Shown in pieces: positions 1-8,403 of a stretch of 64,000 nucleotides of DNA; position 1 is the stretch's first letter; each line of letters starts with the position of its first letter. The translations under genes and the position numbers were made by a program. The notes under the pieces are model-generated. The model ran no database searches, was not told the DNA's origin, and worked only from the letters and a program-made list of their open reading frames with translations. The stretch spans positions 62,001-126,000 of the forward strand of contig NZ_VSEY01000002.1 of assembly GCF_008086045.1 (NCBI RefSeq), written 5' to 3'. The stretch is from Nonomuraea sp. PA05. Its GTDB lineage: Bacteria; Actinomycetota; Actinomycetes; Streptosporangiales; Streptosporangiaceae.

Positions 1-56
1 TTCACGGTCGATCCGGCCGCACCCTGACCACCGATCCCCATGAAGGGCGAATGACG

Positions 57-557
57 ATGGAGTACTCCAGGTACGACGGCGAACCGCAGCTCGCGCCCGC
101 CTCTCCCCCTCCGCCTGTGATCGACATGCGCCGGCTCTGGGGCGGCGGCCTGGCCACCGCCCTGGTCGCCGCGCTCGTGGCGTGGGTGGCCGTGCTGATC
201 GCGCGGGCGGTCTTCCACGCCGAGCTGCTGACCCCGGAGAGCAGAGGGCTGACCCGCGCCTCCGGCACGACCCTGTACGTCATCTCCGCCGGCGCGGGGG
301 CGCTCATCGCCACGCTGATCCTGCTGCTCATGGTCGCGCTCACGCCGCGCCCCCTGGCCTACTTCGGCTGGATCATCGGGCTCATCACCGTGGCCTGCGC
401 CGTCCTGCCCTTCACCGTGGACGCCCCCCTGCTCGACCAGCTCCTCACGGGCTTCGCCAACCTCGCCGTCGGGCTGGTCATCCTGACGCTGCTGCCCAAG
501 GTCGGCTACTCCACGATCCGCCCGGGCCAGCCCGCCCAGCCGCCGCCCCTCCAGTGA
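57..557 (+). CDS. DUF6069-like four-helix membrane protein
   Basis: A 166-residue integral membrane protein of unknown function. After a short proline-rich cytoplasmic N-terminus it shows four hydrophobic segments (roughly residues 25-50, 75-100, 103-122 and 133-155) and a proline/glutamine tail, the arrangement of the actinobacterial DUF6069 family. Two ATGs lie six bases apart; the second is chosen because the GAAGGG ribosome site sits about nine bases before it and only three before the first. The gene runs toward a small gene on the other strand, 16 bases away. No catalytic motif is visible; the family name is from pattern recall, not a search. Confidence 0.7.
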   Translation: MEYSRYDGEPQLAPASPPPPVIDMRRLWGGGLATALVAALVAWVAVLIARAVFHAELLTPESRGLTRASGTTLYVISAGAGALIATLILLLMVALTPRPLAYFGWIIGLITVACAVLPFTVDAPLLDQLLTGFANLAVGLVILTLLPKVGYSTIRPGQPAQPPPLQ

Positions 558-573
558 CGTCGCCGCTGGGGCG

Positions 574-825
574 TCACGGGCCGCCGAACCACCCGCGGCG
601 CCGGTCGTCCCAGCGCCGGTCCCGGCGCTGCCCCTCGCCCTCCCGCTCCTCTTCCTCCAACTCGGCGACGATCCTGGCCCACCGGTGGGGGTTCACCCAG
701 ACGCCGGCGTCGTGTGCGCCCGTGGGGGGCGGCGGGGCGTTGCGCTTGCGCCACATGCGCCGGGCCGTCCGCGACAGCCACCAGACGAGAACGCCCAGGA
801 CGATGAGTTGGAGGAGTAGTTCCAT
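574..825 (-). CDS. small single-helix membrane protein
   Basis: An 83-residue protein with one N-terminal hydrophobic helix (MELLLQLIVLGVLVWWL) followed by a basic, then acidic, highly charged cytoplasmic tail. The frame is open further upstream, but the start is placed at the ATG preceded by a good AGGGAGA ribosome site. Small one-helix proteins of this kind are common beside actinobacterial envelope genes. I do not recognise a family, and no enzymatic residues are apparent. Confidence 0.6.
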   Translation of the reverse strand: MELLLQLIVLGVLVWWLSRTARRMWRKRNAPPPPTGAHDAGVWVNPHRWARIVAELEEEEREGEGQRRDRRWDDRRRGWFGGP

Positions 826-964
826 GGTGTCTCCCTGCTGCTTCACCCGGCGGGACCGCTCGGCCGTCTCGTCGATGGCCGCAGTATCCGGCCTGCCGCA
901 GACGGCCCGAATCACCCGCCAGGGATGAAAACACGGCAGAACTCACGAACGTGGGAGGTGGCTC

Positions 965-1381
965 ATGACAGAGAACCACACGCCGATCCGGACGACCGCC
1001 AAGGACGAGTGGGCCGTGGGCATCGCCGCGTTCGCCGGCTGCGTGATGGTGATGATCGCGATCTTCCAGGTCATCACGGGGATCGCCGCGCTGGTGAACC
1101 AGGACGCGATCTACCCGATGACGGAGCACCGGATCCTCATCGCCGACCCGGCGACGTGGGGCTGGGTGCACCTGGCGCTGGGCATCCTCATCGGGCTCGC
1201 CGGGTTCGGCGTCTTCGCCGGGGTGGGCCCGGCCCGCGCGATCGGCGTCGTGCTCGCGGCGATCGGCGCGCTGGCGAACTTCCTCGACCTGGCCGAGCGA
1301 CCCCTGTGGTCGATCGCGCTCATCGCCCTGTACGTGACGGTCATCTGGGCCCTGACCGTCTTCACGCGCCCGTACCGCTGA
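965..1381 (+). CDS. DUF7144-type membrane protein
   Basis: A 138-residue protein with four predicted transmembrane helices (about residues 20-42, 65-87, 88-107, 112-132) and a soluble loop with a conserved-looking tryptophan-rich WGWVHL segment. This matches the actinobacterial DUF7144 membrane family, of unknown function. A strong GGGAGGTGG ribosome site precedes the ATG. The final 30 bases of the gene and its stop codon form the first copy of an imperfect 35-base tandem duplication. A strong hairpin terminator follows. Confidence 0.75.
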   Translation: MTENHTPIRTTAKDEWAVGIAAFAGCVMVMIAIFQVITGIAALVNQDAIYPMTEHRILIADPATWGWVHLALGILIGLAGFGVFAGVGPARAIGVVLAAIGALANFLDLAERPLWSIALIALYVTVIWALTVFTRPYR

Positions 1382-1418
1382 GAGCCCTGACCGTCTTCAC
1401 GCGCCCCTGCCGCCGAGA
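1349..1418 (+). repeat. 35-bp tandem duplication of a gene 3' end
   Basis: Two adjacent 35-base units (1349-1383 and 1384-1418) match at 32 of 35 positions. The first carries the last codons and stop of the DUF7144 gene; the second is an untranslated copy. Mismatches fall only in the last 12 bases of the unit. It looks like a local slippage or unequal-exchange event. Confidence 0.85.
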
Positions 1419-1423
1419 CACGC

Positions 1424-1457
1424 GCGAGGCCCGCCGGTCATCACCGGCGGGCCTCGC
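1424..1457 (+). terminator. strong intrinsic terminator hairpin
   Basis: A perfect 15-bp stem (GCGAGGCCCGCCGGT and its complement) closed by the tetraloop CATC. It follows the DUF7144 gene and its duplicated tail and lies before the convergent DUF6325 gene, so it may serve both strands. There is no U-tract, which is usual for actinobacterial hairpin terminators. Confidence 0.85.
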
Positions 1458-1545
1458 GGGGCTGCGTCACCGGCGGCGACGGCTCACCCTCCTGGCCGTG
1501 CGGCGCCCGGTGCGCCTGGCCACCCTTCTGGCTCCGAACATGTCC

Positions 1546-2094
1546 CTACCTCCCGTTCCTCGACTGCTCCAGAACCGACAGCCGCTTGGCCTCCTCCGCC
1601 GTGTGCAGCCCCAGCGCGATGAGGTCGAAGGGGCTGATGAAGCCGTCGCTGATGCGGAATCCGTTCGCCCGCAGGATCGCGTCGCGCAGCGGGACCGCCC
1701 AGTGGTGCTCCAGCAGGATGAGCGCGGCGGCGGTGTCGTTCGGGATCTCCGCCAGAACGTCCCAGACCTCCTCGTCCGAGGGCATCACGTGCAGGCCCGA
1801 CTCCCTGACGGTCTCGGCGCCGGCCAGCGCGCCCGCCTCGATGCCCTCCTCGCCCTCGATGCCGAGCCCGATGAGGGCTCCGATCTTGGTGCCGTACTCG
1901 ATCGCCTCTTCCTCTGTCAGGTTGCTGAGGTGCTCCACCTCGATCTCGCCCGCCTTGTCCTTGTAGACGGCGAGCGCGTCGATCACGCGCACGGTGTCGC
2001 TCTGCCGCAGCCGCTCCAGCTCGGCGATGACCTCGCCGTGGAACTCGGGATGGTTGAACCCCAGAACGATGAGCTGGACGGGTCCGATCGCCAT
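1546..2094 (-). CDS. DUF6325 family protein
   Basis: A 182-residue soluble protein of unknown function. The N-terminus (GPVQLIVLGF), a central acidic segment with an EEEAIEYGT motif, a glycine-rich stretch near residues 72-95 and the phrase ALILLEHHWAVPLRDAI are characteristic of the DUF6325/DUF1269-like family found beside envelope and stress genes in actinomycetes. The start has a textbook GAGGAGGG ribosome site. It lies about 60 bases downstream of the degenerate P-type ATPase gene on the same strand and may be cotranscribed with it. Confidence 0.8.
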   Translation of the reverse strand: MAIGPVQLIVLGFNHPEFHGEVIAELERLRQSDTVRVIDALAVYKDKAGEIEVEHLSNLTEEEAIEYGTKIGALIGLGIEGEEGIEAGALAGAETVRESGLHVMPSDEEVWDVLAEIPNDTAAALILLEHHWAVPLRDAILRANGFRISDGFISPFDLIALGLHTAEEAKRLSVLEQSRNGR

Positions 2095-2155
2095 GTCCGC
2101 CCTCCTCTACGTGTCGTCCGTGCGGCCAGCCTCCCGAGATCGGGCCGGAGGGTCA

Positions 2156-4309
2156 TCACCCGTTGCGAGTGACTTGCGGGCGGACGCCGCGGCGCACGAG
2201 TTCCGTGAGCACCGCGATGACGCCGCAGGCGCCCGCGCCCGCACCGATGATCAACGGCCAGAACGGCAGGTCCAGCGGCGCGGTGGCGAACAGGTGGTTG
2301 AACGCGGGCAGGTAGACGAGGGCCGGCTGGAGCGCGGCCATGGCGAGCAGCGCGGCGACGGCCCGCCTGTCGTACGGGCCGGCGCGCGGGCCGTCCGGGC
2401 CGAAGAAGAGCGCGGCCGACGAGCGGGCGAGCACCACCAGGCTGGTGGAGACCAGCGCGGCCGTCTGCGCCTCGGCGAGCCCCGCCCCCTGCGTCGTCGC
2501 CCAGGCGAACAGGGCGCACGCCTGCGCCCCCAGCACGGCCGCGACCAGCAGCGCCTCGGCCACGCGGGCCGGGGCCAGCGGCGACCTGACCGGTCCGGGC
2601 GCCGGCCGGAACGCCGCCTGGCGCGTGCGCAGCTCGGCGTTGAGCGTGATCATCAGGCCCATCGTGGTGGCGAGGTTCAGCCAGAGCAGGTGGACGGGTT
2701 CGACCGGCGCGTCGAGGCCGAGCAGGACGGCGAGGACCACGACGAAGGCGATCACGCGCGGCACGAGCGCGTGGCCGGTGTAGCGGGCGACGCCCTCCAG
2801 GGCGGCCCGCCCCTCGGCGATGCCCGCCGCCGCCGTCGCGAACGTGCCGCCTGGCAGCACCACGTCGGCGCCCTCGTCGCTGATGGAGGTGCCGACCCCG
2901 ACGTCGGCCTGCCCGCGCCCCGCCCCCGCCGCCTCGCCGTCGATGACGGCCACCACGTGGTTGTGGCTGCGCAGCGCCCGCACGAGCCGCCGCTCCTCCT
3001 CGGGCAGCAGTCGCGCGAACACGGTGGCCCGGTCGAGCGACACCGGCCCGCCGAAGCGGCCGTCGGCCAGCTCCGCGCCGCTGAGGGCGCCTTCCGCCAG
3101 CCCCACCCAGGCCGCGCTGGAGCGCGCCATGAGGGCGTCGTCCCCTGTGATGATCTTCACGCCCACCCCGGCGTCCTGGCATCCCCGCACGGCTTCCAGG
3201 GCGTCGATGAGCACCGGGCTGTGCATCGCCTGCAACCCCAGGAACGTGAGCGGCGGTAAGGAACGCTCCGTCAGTTCCGTCCCAGGAGTGACAGCGGGAG
3301 CCGAGGCGAAGGCCAGCACGCGCAGCCCGCGGCGGGTCAGCCACCGCGCGGTGTCCAGCACCTCGCGCCGGTCCAGCTCGCCGACCTGGCCGTCGGCGCC
3401 GAGCCGGCCGTCGCACAGGTACAGGACGCGCTCGACCGCGCCCTTGGCGTACACCATCGCGGGGGTCTCGCCGACCGGCTCGTGCAGGGTCGCCATGAAC
3501 AACTGCTCCGGCGTGTACGGCAGCGTGGCGACGCGCGGCGACACCTTCTCCAGGCCCAGCATGGCCGCGCTGTCCAGCAGCGCGCGCTCGGTGGCGTCAC
3601 CGACCGCGGCCGAGACGCCCTCCCGCTCCACGATGCGCGCGTCGTTGCAGCTCAGCCCCGCCTGGAGGCAGGCGTCCAGCGCCGGGTCGGCACCCGGCCC
3701 CACCGCCACCCCGCCCTGTGTGATCTCGCCATGGTCGCGGCCCGCGCCCGTCACCTGGTAGGCGCGCCCGCCCGCGACCACCGTGGTGACGTAGGCGCGG
3801 TCCGAGGTCAGCAGCCCGGCCCTGCGGGTGCACACGACCGTGGTGGCGCCCAGCTTCTCCACGGCGGCGGGCCGGCGCACCAGCGTCCGGCCGTGCGCCA
3901 TGCGCACGGCCCCCGTCGCCAGCGCCGCCGCCACGATGGACGGCAGCTCCCACGGCACGGCCACGATCATCAGCACGGCGACGGCCGCGCGCACGGCGGA
4001 CGACTCCAGCCCGAGCAGCGCCCCCGCGCCGATCAGGGCGCCCGCCGCCACCGGCATGACCAGCGCCGTCAGGAACCGGAAACGGCCGATCGCCGTGGTC
4101 AGCGGGGTGACCACCGGAGGGACCCCGAGTGGGGCGATCGCCTTCGCGACTCGCCTGTCCAGGGCCCAGATGTGCACGACCGCCATGGCGACGACAGCCA
4201 GCATCGCCGCGCCGGTCCACAGGTCCTCCGACCACACCGCGAGCAGGCCGCCGGCGACGACCACGTACACGAGAGGCGAGCGCAGCGCCTGGTGCGTGCG
4301 CGGTCCCAT
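2156..4309 (-). CDS. catalytically dead P-type ATPase homologue
   Basis: A 717-residue protein with the membrane layout and N/P-domain fold of a P2-type cation ATPase but without the catalytic apparatus. The phosphorylation motif DKTGTLT reads TRRAGLLT (about 161-168), so the aspartate is gone. DPPR reads HSPV (364-367), and GDGxND reads IDGEAAGA (457-464). The actuator domain with TGES, expected between the second and third helices, is absent. ITGD (about 388-391) and the KGA of the nucleotide domain survive. Third-position GC is about 66% in the open frame upstream of 4309 and much higher after it, and that ATG overlaps the stop of a short leader reading frame, so the start is placed there. 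The frame is long and intact, so it is probably an expressed pseudoenzyme rather than a decaying gene. Transport by ATP hydrolysis is not expected. Confidence 0.8.
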   Translation of the reverse strand: MGPRTHQALRSPLVYVVVAGGLLAVWSEDLWTGAAMLAVVAMAVVHIWALDRRVAKAIAPLGVPPVVTPLTTAIGRFRFLTALVMPVAAGALIGAGALLGLESSAVRAAVAVLMIVAVPWELPSIVAAALATGAVRMAHGRTLVRRPAAVEKLGATTVVCTRRAGLLTSDRAYVTTVVAGGRAYQVTGAGRDHGEITQGGVAVGPGADPALDACLQAGLSCNDARIVEREGVSAAVGDATERALLDSAAMLGLEKVSPRVATLPYTPEQLFMATLHEPVGETPAMVYAKGAVERVLYLCDGRLGADGQVGELDRREVLDTARWLTRRGLRVLAFASAPAVTPGTELTERSLPPLTFLGLQAMHSPVLIDALEAVRGCQDAGVGVKIITGDDALMARSSAAWVGLAEGALSGAELADGRFGGPVSLDRATVFARLLPEEERRLVRALRSHNHVVAVIDGEAAGAGRGQADVGVGTSISDEGADVVLPGGTFATAAAGIAEGRAALEGVARYTGHALVPRVIAFVVVLAVLLGLDAPVEPVHLLWLNLATTMGLMITLNAELRTRQAAFRPAPGPVRSPLAPARVAEALLVAAVLGAQACALFAWATTQGAGLAEAQTAALVSTSLVVLARSSAALFFGPDGPRAGPYDRRAVAALLAMAALQPALVYLPAFNHLFATAPLDLPFWPLIIGAGAGACGVIAVLTELVRRGVRPQVTRNG

Positions 4310-4359
4310 CAGCAGAAAGGGCCGCAGGCCGCTTTCGTGGATACTCTCAAGGCGTACAT
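4309..4359 (-). CDS. possible 16-residue leader peptide
   Basis: A 16-codon reading frame (MYALRVSTKAACGPFC) starts five bases after a very strong GGAGG ribosome site. Its TGA overlaps the ATG of the P-type ATPase homologue as TGATG, the classic arrangement for translational coupling. The ATPase ATG has no ribosome site of its own. Whether the peptide itself matters is unknown; chance cannot be excluded for such a short frame. Confidence 0.4.
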   Translation of the reverse strand: MYALRVSTKAACGPFC

Positions 4360-4474
4360 GGCCCCCTCCGGATGTCCGTCCTGGCTCCCTCATCGTTGCC
4401 CGGGAACGCCGCGCTGTGGAGCCCTCGGGCATGATTTTCCCGCTATTTGGAGCCCTCACTTTTCCCCCGGCCGC

Positions 4475-5935
4475 TCAGTGCGGCACCGGAGCGACCGTGA
4501 CGTCCCTGGCGGCCGGTTCCTGCCCGTCCGCGCCCGCCGCGGCCTCCTCGTCCGGTTCGCCGCCGCGCGCGAAGAGGGTGACCAGCACCTCGTAACCCAC
4601 CAGCAGCAACGCCACCACGAGCAGTGACAGCCACGACGACAGCAGCAGCGCCACGACGGCGGCCACCACGATCCCGCCGACCCGCAGCACGTCGAGGTAG
4701 CGCCCGGTCCACGTACGCAGCCGCTCGTTCCTCCCGGCGGAACGCGCCGCCTCCCAGCCGGAGCGGACGCCCCGCACCGCGTTGCTCCGCAGCCAGACCG
4801 GGATGCGGCCAGGACCTGCCAGGTAGCAGACGACCGCGATCACGATGCCCGCCCACAACAGCCAGATCCCCCAGGTGCGCAGCTCGGTGAAGACGTCGTA
4901 GACCGCCACGGACACCCCCTGCCGGTAGACGCCCTCGGGCACCAGGGCGAGGAGCTGGTCACGCACCGCCCGCAGCCCGCTGGTCAGGACCACCGCCGAG
5001 ATCGACAGCCACAGCCCCCACTGCAGCAGCGTGCGCCTGCGGTGCGGCGAGATCCACAGGGCCAGGCCGAGGGCGAGCACGGAGCCGCCGATCAGCAGCA
5101 CCACGCTCCGTTTGAACGTCACCATGGCTTCCTGGAGCTGGCCCAGCATCGGCCGGTCGTACATCCTGATCTGCGCGAAGTCGGCGGGCAGCGTCACTCC
5201 GACGGCCGTCTCGATGCGCTCGCGCAGGCCGGGCGGCACGGTTCCCGAGGTGAGGGTGGGCAGGTCGAGCCGCTTGCCGAAGATGGTCGGCAGGCGCTGC
5301 TCGATGGTGACCAGGAGGTTGTTCACCACGGGCAGCAGGTTGAGCGTCACCGTCGTGCCCGACACGGAGACCGTCTGGCTGCGGCCCTCCAGGATCGCCA
5401 GGATCTGCGCGTGCGCGAACCGGTTGGCGTCGGCCCACAGCGTACGGAACTGCTCGGTGCCCATGAACCTGGTGACCAGGTCCTTGGTGTAGCCGTGGAC
5501 GGCGCCGGTCACCGGGCCTGCCAGGAACGTCGCCCGCGGCGGCAGCACCTCCGCCAGGCGCTGCTCCACGTGCAGCGCGGTGAAGACCTGATCGGTGAGG
5601 TAGGTCGCCATCGCGTTGGTCACCTCGGGATGCGCCGGCAGGCTCTCCACCGTCGCCACCCAGCGCTCGGTGTCGAGCGTGGTGCGCGCCCCCCACAGGC
5701 CGATGGCCGAGCACACCGCGCCGAACCCGGCCACGGCGACCAGGACGGCGGCGATGATCCGGCGGGCCAGGTGGGCGCGCCTGCGCCGCCGCGTACGGTC
5801 CTCCAGCCGGCCGCGCAACTCGGCCACCTCGGCACGCAGGCGCTCCAGCTCGCCGGTCTCCGCCGGCCCGCTCGCCACCTGGTCAGGAACCGCGGGTGGC
5901 GCGGCGGAGTCGAGGTGTGCGTCTTCGCCAGGCAT
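4475..5935 (-). CDS. multi-spanning membrane protein with coiled-coil N-terminus
   Basis: A 486-residue membrane protein I do not recognise by family name. Visible parts in order: an acidic, proline-rich N-terminus; a short coiled coil rich in leucine, glutamate and arginine (about residues 28-47); a basic stretch (RTRRRRRAH) then a first helix (about 60-80); a roughly 190-residue extracytoplasmic domain; two helices near 280-320; and further pairs near 360-380 and 420-455 before a charged tail. The start has GGGGAGG upstream. It ends 165 bases before the dead P-type ATPase on the same strand, so the two may be cotranscribed. Confidence 0.7.
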   Translation of the reverse strand: MPGEDAHLDSAAPPAVPDQVASGPAETGELERLRAEVAELRGRLEDRTRRRRRAHLARRIIAAVLVAVAGFGAVCSAIGLWGARTTLDTERWVATVESLPAHPEVTNAMATYLTDQVFTALHVEQRLAEVLPPRATFLAGPVTGAVHGYTKDLVTRFMGTEQFRTLWADANRFAHAQILAILEGRSQTVSVSGTTVTLNLLPVVNNLLVTIEQRLPTIFGKRLDLPTLTSGTVPPGLRERIETAVGVTLPADFAQIRMYDRPMLGQLQEAMVTFKRSVVLLIGGSVLALGLALWISPHRRRTLLQWGLWLSISAVVLTSGLRAVRDQLLALVPEGVYRQGVSVAVYDVFTELRTWGIWLLWAGIVIAVVCYLAGPGRIPVWLRSNAVRGVRSGWEAARSAGRNERLRTWTGRYLDVLRVGGIVVAAVVALLLSSWLSLLVVALLLVGYEVLVTLFARGGEPDEEAAAGADGQEPAARDVTVAPVPH

Positions 5936-6019
5936 AGCGACCTCCCCAACCGATGTACAAGGATGCTGACCGGGTCGGGGCCGCCCGCCCTCACATCTTC
6001 CGGGTGACACCGGCTCCGG

Positions 6020-8299
6020 TCACAGCAGCCTGAGATGGCGGACGAGCTGGACCGCCTCCGCGCGGGAGGTCACGCCGAGCTTGCGGTAGATGGATCGGGT
6101 ATGCGTCTTGACGGTGTTGGGTGAGACGAAGAGCTGCAGGCCGATCTCGCGTACGGACAGGTTCTCCAGCAGCAGCCGCAGCACGGCCTGCTCGCGGACG
6201 GTCAGGATGTCGGTCAGCACCGTGCCCTTGGCCGGGTCGGCGGGCAGCAGGTGGGTGAGCCTGGCGTGCACGTGGGCGAGCTTGGTGCGCAGGTGCTCGC
6301 CGCTGTCCTGCTCGGTGGCCAGCAGATGCCGGGCCTGGACGAGGTAGGCGCTGGCGGCGCCCCGGTCCCCGGCGTCCAGGCAGGTGTCCGCGAGCGCGGT
6401 GAGGAGATTCAGCGTGGGCCAGCCCGACAGGCCGACCACGGCTCCGCGCAGCGCGAGCGCGTGCTCCAGGAGCGACCTGGCGTCGGCGGGCCGGCCCTCG
6501 CGGGCCAGCACGGTGCTGAGCGCCGCGACGGGCAGCGCCGCGTGCGGCGACTCGCTGTACCCGTGGGCCTCCGACAGCCCGTACGCCGCCCTGGCCGGCT
6601 CGCCCGCCTCGGCGGCCCGGCCGAGGCCGCAGAGCGCGAGCGCCAGCACGGACAGGGACATGATCCGGAACGGCGGCCAGCTCGCGCCGCTCTGCGCCGC
6701 CTCCGCCGCGAACGCCAGCGCCCCCTTGTCGTCGCCCATCAGGTACATCCCGTACGCCAGCCCCGCGCGCGAGGGGGCGTACCACCGCGACGTCGGATCG
6801 TCCTCCAGCTCGCAGGCGATCCAGCCGGACTCCACCATCGCGGGCACGCCGTCGTACCCGAACAGCGCCCTCAGCAGGTTCACCGCGAAGCGCAGCGAGG
6901 GCGACCCGTCCGGCAGCGGCCCCTCGTGCTGCAGCGTCGTGGCGATGCGGACCCAGTGCCGGGTCGCCGAGCGGTCGCCGGACAGGGCGGCCAGCCAGGC
7001 GGCGCAGACCGCCGCGACGGGGTCGCCGTCACCCCGGCCGCCCGCCGTCGAGTCCATCCAGCTCTGCACGAGGTCGAGCCGGCCGGTGCTGACGTACTCC
7101 ATCCAGTTGGCCTCGAACAGGCGCGTGAGGTGGCCCAGTGCGCCGCTCTCGCGGGCGTGCTCCGTCGCCTCCAGGATCAGGCCGTGGCCCGCGTACCAGT
7201 CGCTCGCGCGCAGGTGCGACTGCGCGACCGCGTCCGGCTCGGCGTCGGCCAGGTCGGCGCGGAGCGCCTGCGCGAACATGTGGTGCAGGCGGTACCAGCG
7301 GCGATGGTCGTCCAAGGGGACGAGAAACAGGTTGGCCCGCTCCACGACCTGGAGGAGCGTCACGGCGTTGGCGGTGCCGGCGACCGCGTCGCACAGCGGC
7401 GCCGTGAACCGGTCGAGGACGGAGATCCGGCGCAGGAAGCGCCGCAGCTCGGGTGCGACCGACTCCAGCACCTCCTCGTGCAGGTAGTCGGCGATCAGGC
7501 GGTGGGTGCCGCTGAACTCGGCCACGAACTCGACGGGGTCATCGGAGATCCGTAACGACAGCGCCGCCAGGCGCAGCGCGATCGTCCATCCCTCGGTGGC
7601 GTCGAGCAGGCGGTCCAGGTCGGCGTCGTGCAGCAGCATGCCGGACAGCCGGTGCACCATCGTGGCCGCCTCCTCCCGCGTCCAGGCCAGGTCGGCCATG
7701 CGCAGCTCCAGCAGGTCGCCGGCCATCCGGTACTGCGGCAGCGGCAGCGCCGGCTCCGTGCGCGTGATGAGCACGAGCTGCGTGGTGGGAGGCAGGTGGT
7801 CGATGAAGAACTCCAGGCTGCGCAGGCAGTCCGGGTCGCCCAGCGTGTGCAGGTCGTCCAGCACCAGCGCGACGGGCTGCTCCAGGGCCGCCAGGCCGGT
7901 GATCAGGCGCGGCAGGGGCGGCCCCCGGTGATGCTTGCGCAGGTCGTCCATCCCGGGCAGCGCCGTGCTCGCGGCGCGCGCGAGAGCGTCCCAGAGGGCG
8001 TCACCGGCGTTCAGGCCGCGCTCGGCCGTCACCCAGGCGGCGGGCCTGTCCTGGTCCGCCGCCAGCCACTGGGTGACGAGGGCGGACTTGCCGGATCCGG
8101 CGGGCGCGGACAGCAGGATGAGCCGCAGGCCGCGCGCGCCGTCCAGCCGCCGCAGCAGAGTGGGGCGCTCGCTCCATTCGGGGTGTACTTCGGGGGTCAC
8201 GCTCCGCACCTCAGAGGAGAGCCCGAGCAGCGCCGCGGTGGGGCGGGTACCGGTGGGAGTGCTCGCCTCACGCGCCTTCTCGCGGAACCACCTGGGCAT
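6020..8299 (-). CDS. MalT-like LuxR-family ATPase regulator (first of two)
   Basis: A 759-residue STAND-type transcriptional regulator. It has an N-terminal ATPase with Walker A APAGSGKSA (about residues 65-73) and Walker B LVLDDLH, a winged-helix and helical-repeat (TPR-like) middle, and a C-terminal LuxR helix-turn-helix with the signature VSPNTVKTHTRSIYRKLGV. Such proteins bind ATP and an inducer, oligomerise and activate promoters. The frame is open upstream, but the ATG chosen follows a CGGAG ribosome site. It lies about 100 bases downstream of a second, larger protein of the same type. Target and inducer cannot be read from the sequence. Confidence 0.9.
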   Translation of the reverse strand: MPRWFREKAREASTPTGTRPTAALLGLSSEVRSVTPEVHPEWSERPTLLRRLDGARGLRLILLSAPAGSGKSALVTQWLAADQDRPAAWVTAERGLNAGDALWDALARAASTALPGMDDLRKHHRGPPLPRLITGLAALEQPVALVLDDLHTLGDPDCLRSLEFFIDHLPPTTQLVLITRTEPALPLPQYRMAGDLLELRMADLAWTREEAATMVHRLSGMLLHDADLDRLLDATEGWTIALRLAALSLRISDDPVEFVAEFSGTHRLIADYLHEEVLESVAPELRRFLRRISVLDRFTAPLCDAVAGTANAVTLLQVVERANLFLVPLDDHRRWYRLHHMFAQALRADLADAEPDAVAQSHLRASDWYAGHGLILEATEHARESGALGHLTRLFEANWMEYVSTGRLDLVQSWMDSTAGGRGDGDPVAAVCAAWLAALSGDRSATRHWVRIATTLQHEGPLPDGSPSLRFAVNLLRALFGYDGVPAMVESGWIACELEDDPTSRWYAPSRAGLAYGMYLMGDDKGALAFAAEAAQSGASWPPFRIMSLSVLALALCGLGRAAEAGEPARAAYGLSEAHGYSESPHAALPVAALSTVLAREGRPADARSLLEHALALRGAVVGLSGWPTLNLLTALADTCLDAGDRGAASAYLVQARHLLATEQDSGEHLRTKLAHVHARLTHLLPADPAKGTVLTDILTVREQAVLRLLLENLSVREIGLQLFVSPNTVKTHTRSIYRKLGVTSRAEAVQLVRHLRLL

Positions 8300-8403
8300 G
8301 CGATGCTCCGATCGCGCTGTCCTTGCTCCTGGAGTTTCTGCCGTGATCTTCAAACAGTCAACCGCCCTCAAAACGGGCAGACGCTATCGCCTTTTGCGTC
8401 CCC

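Noticed and set aside
4310..4459. N-terminal extension of the ATPase from a GTG at 4459
   Set aside because: About a third of its third codon positions are A or T, against a small minority in the gene proper, and no recognisable family sequence lies there.
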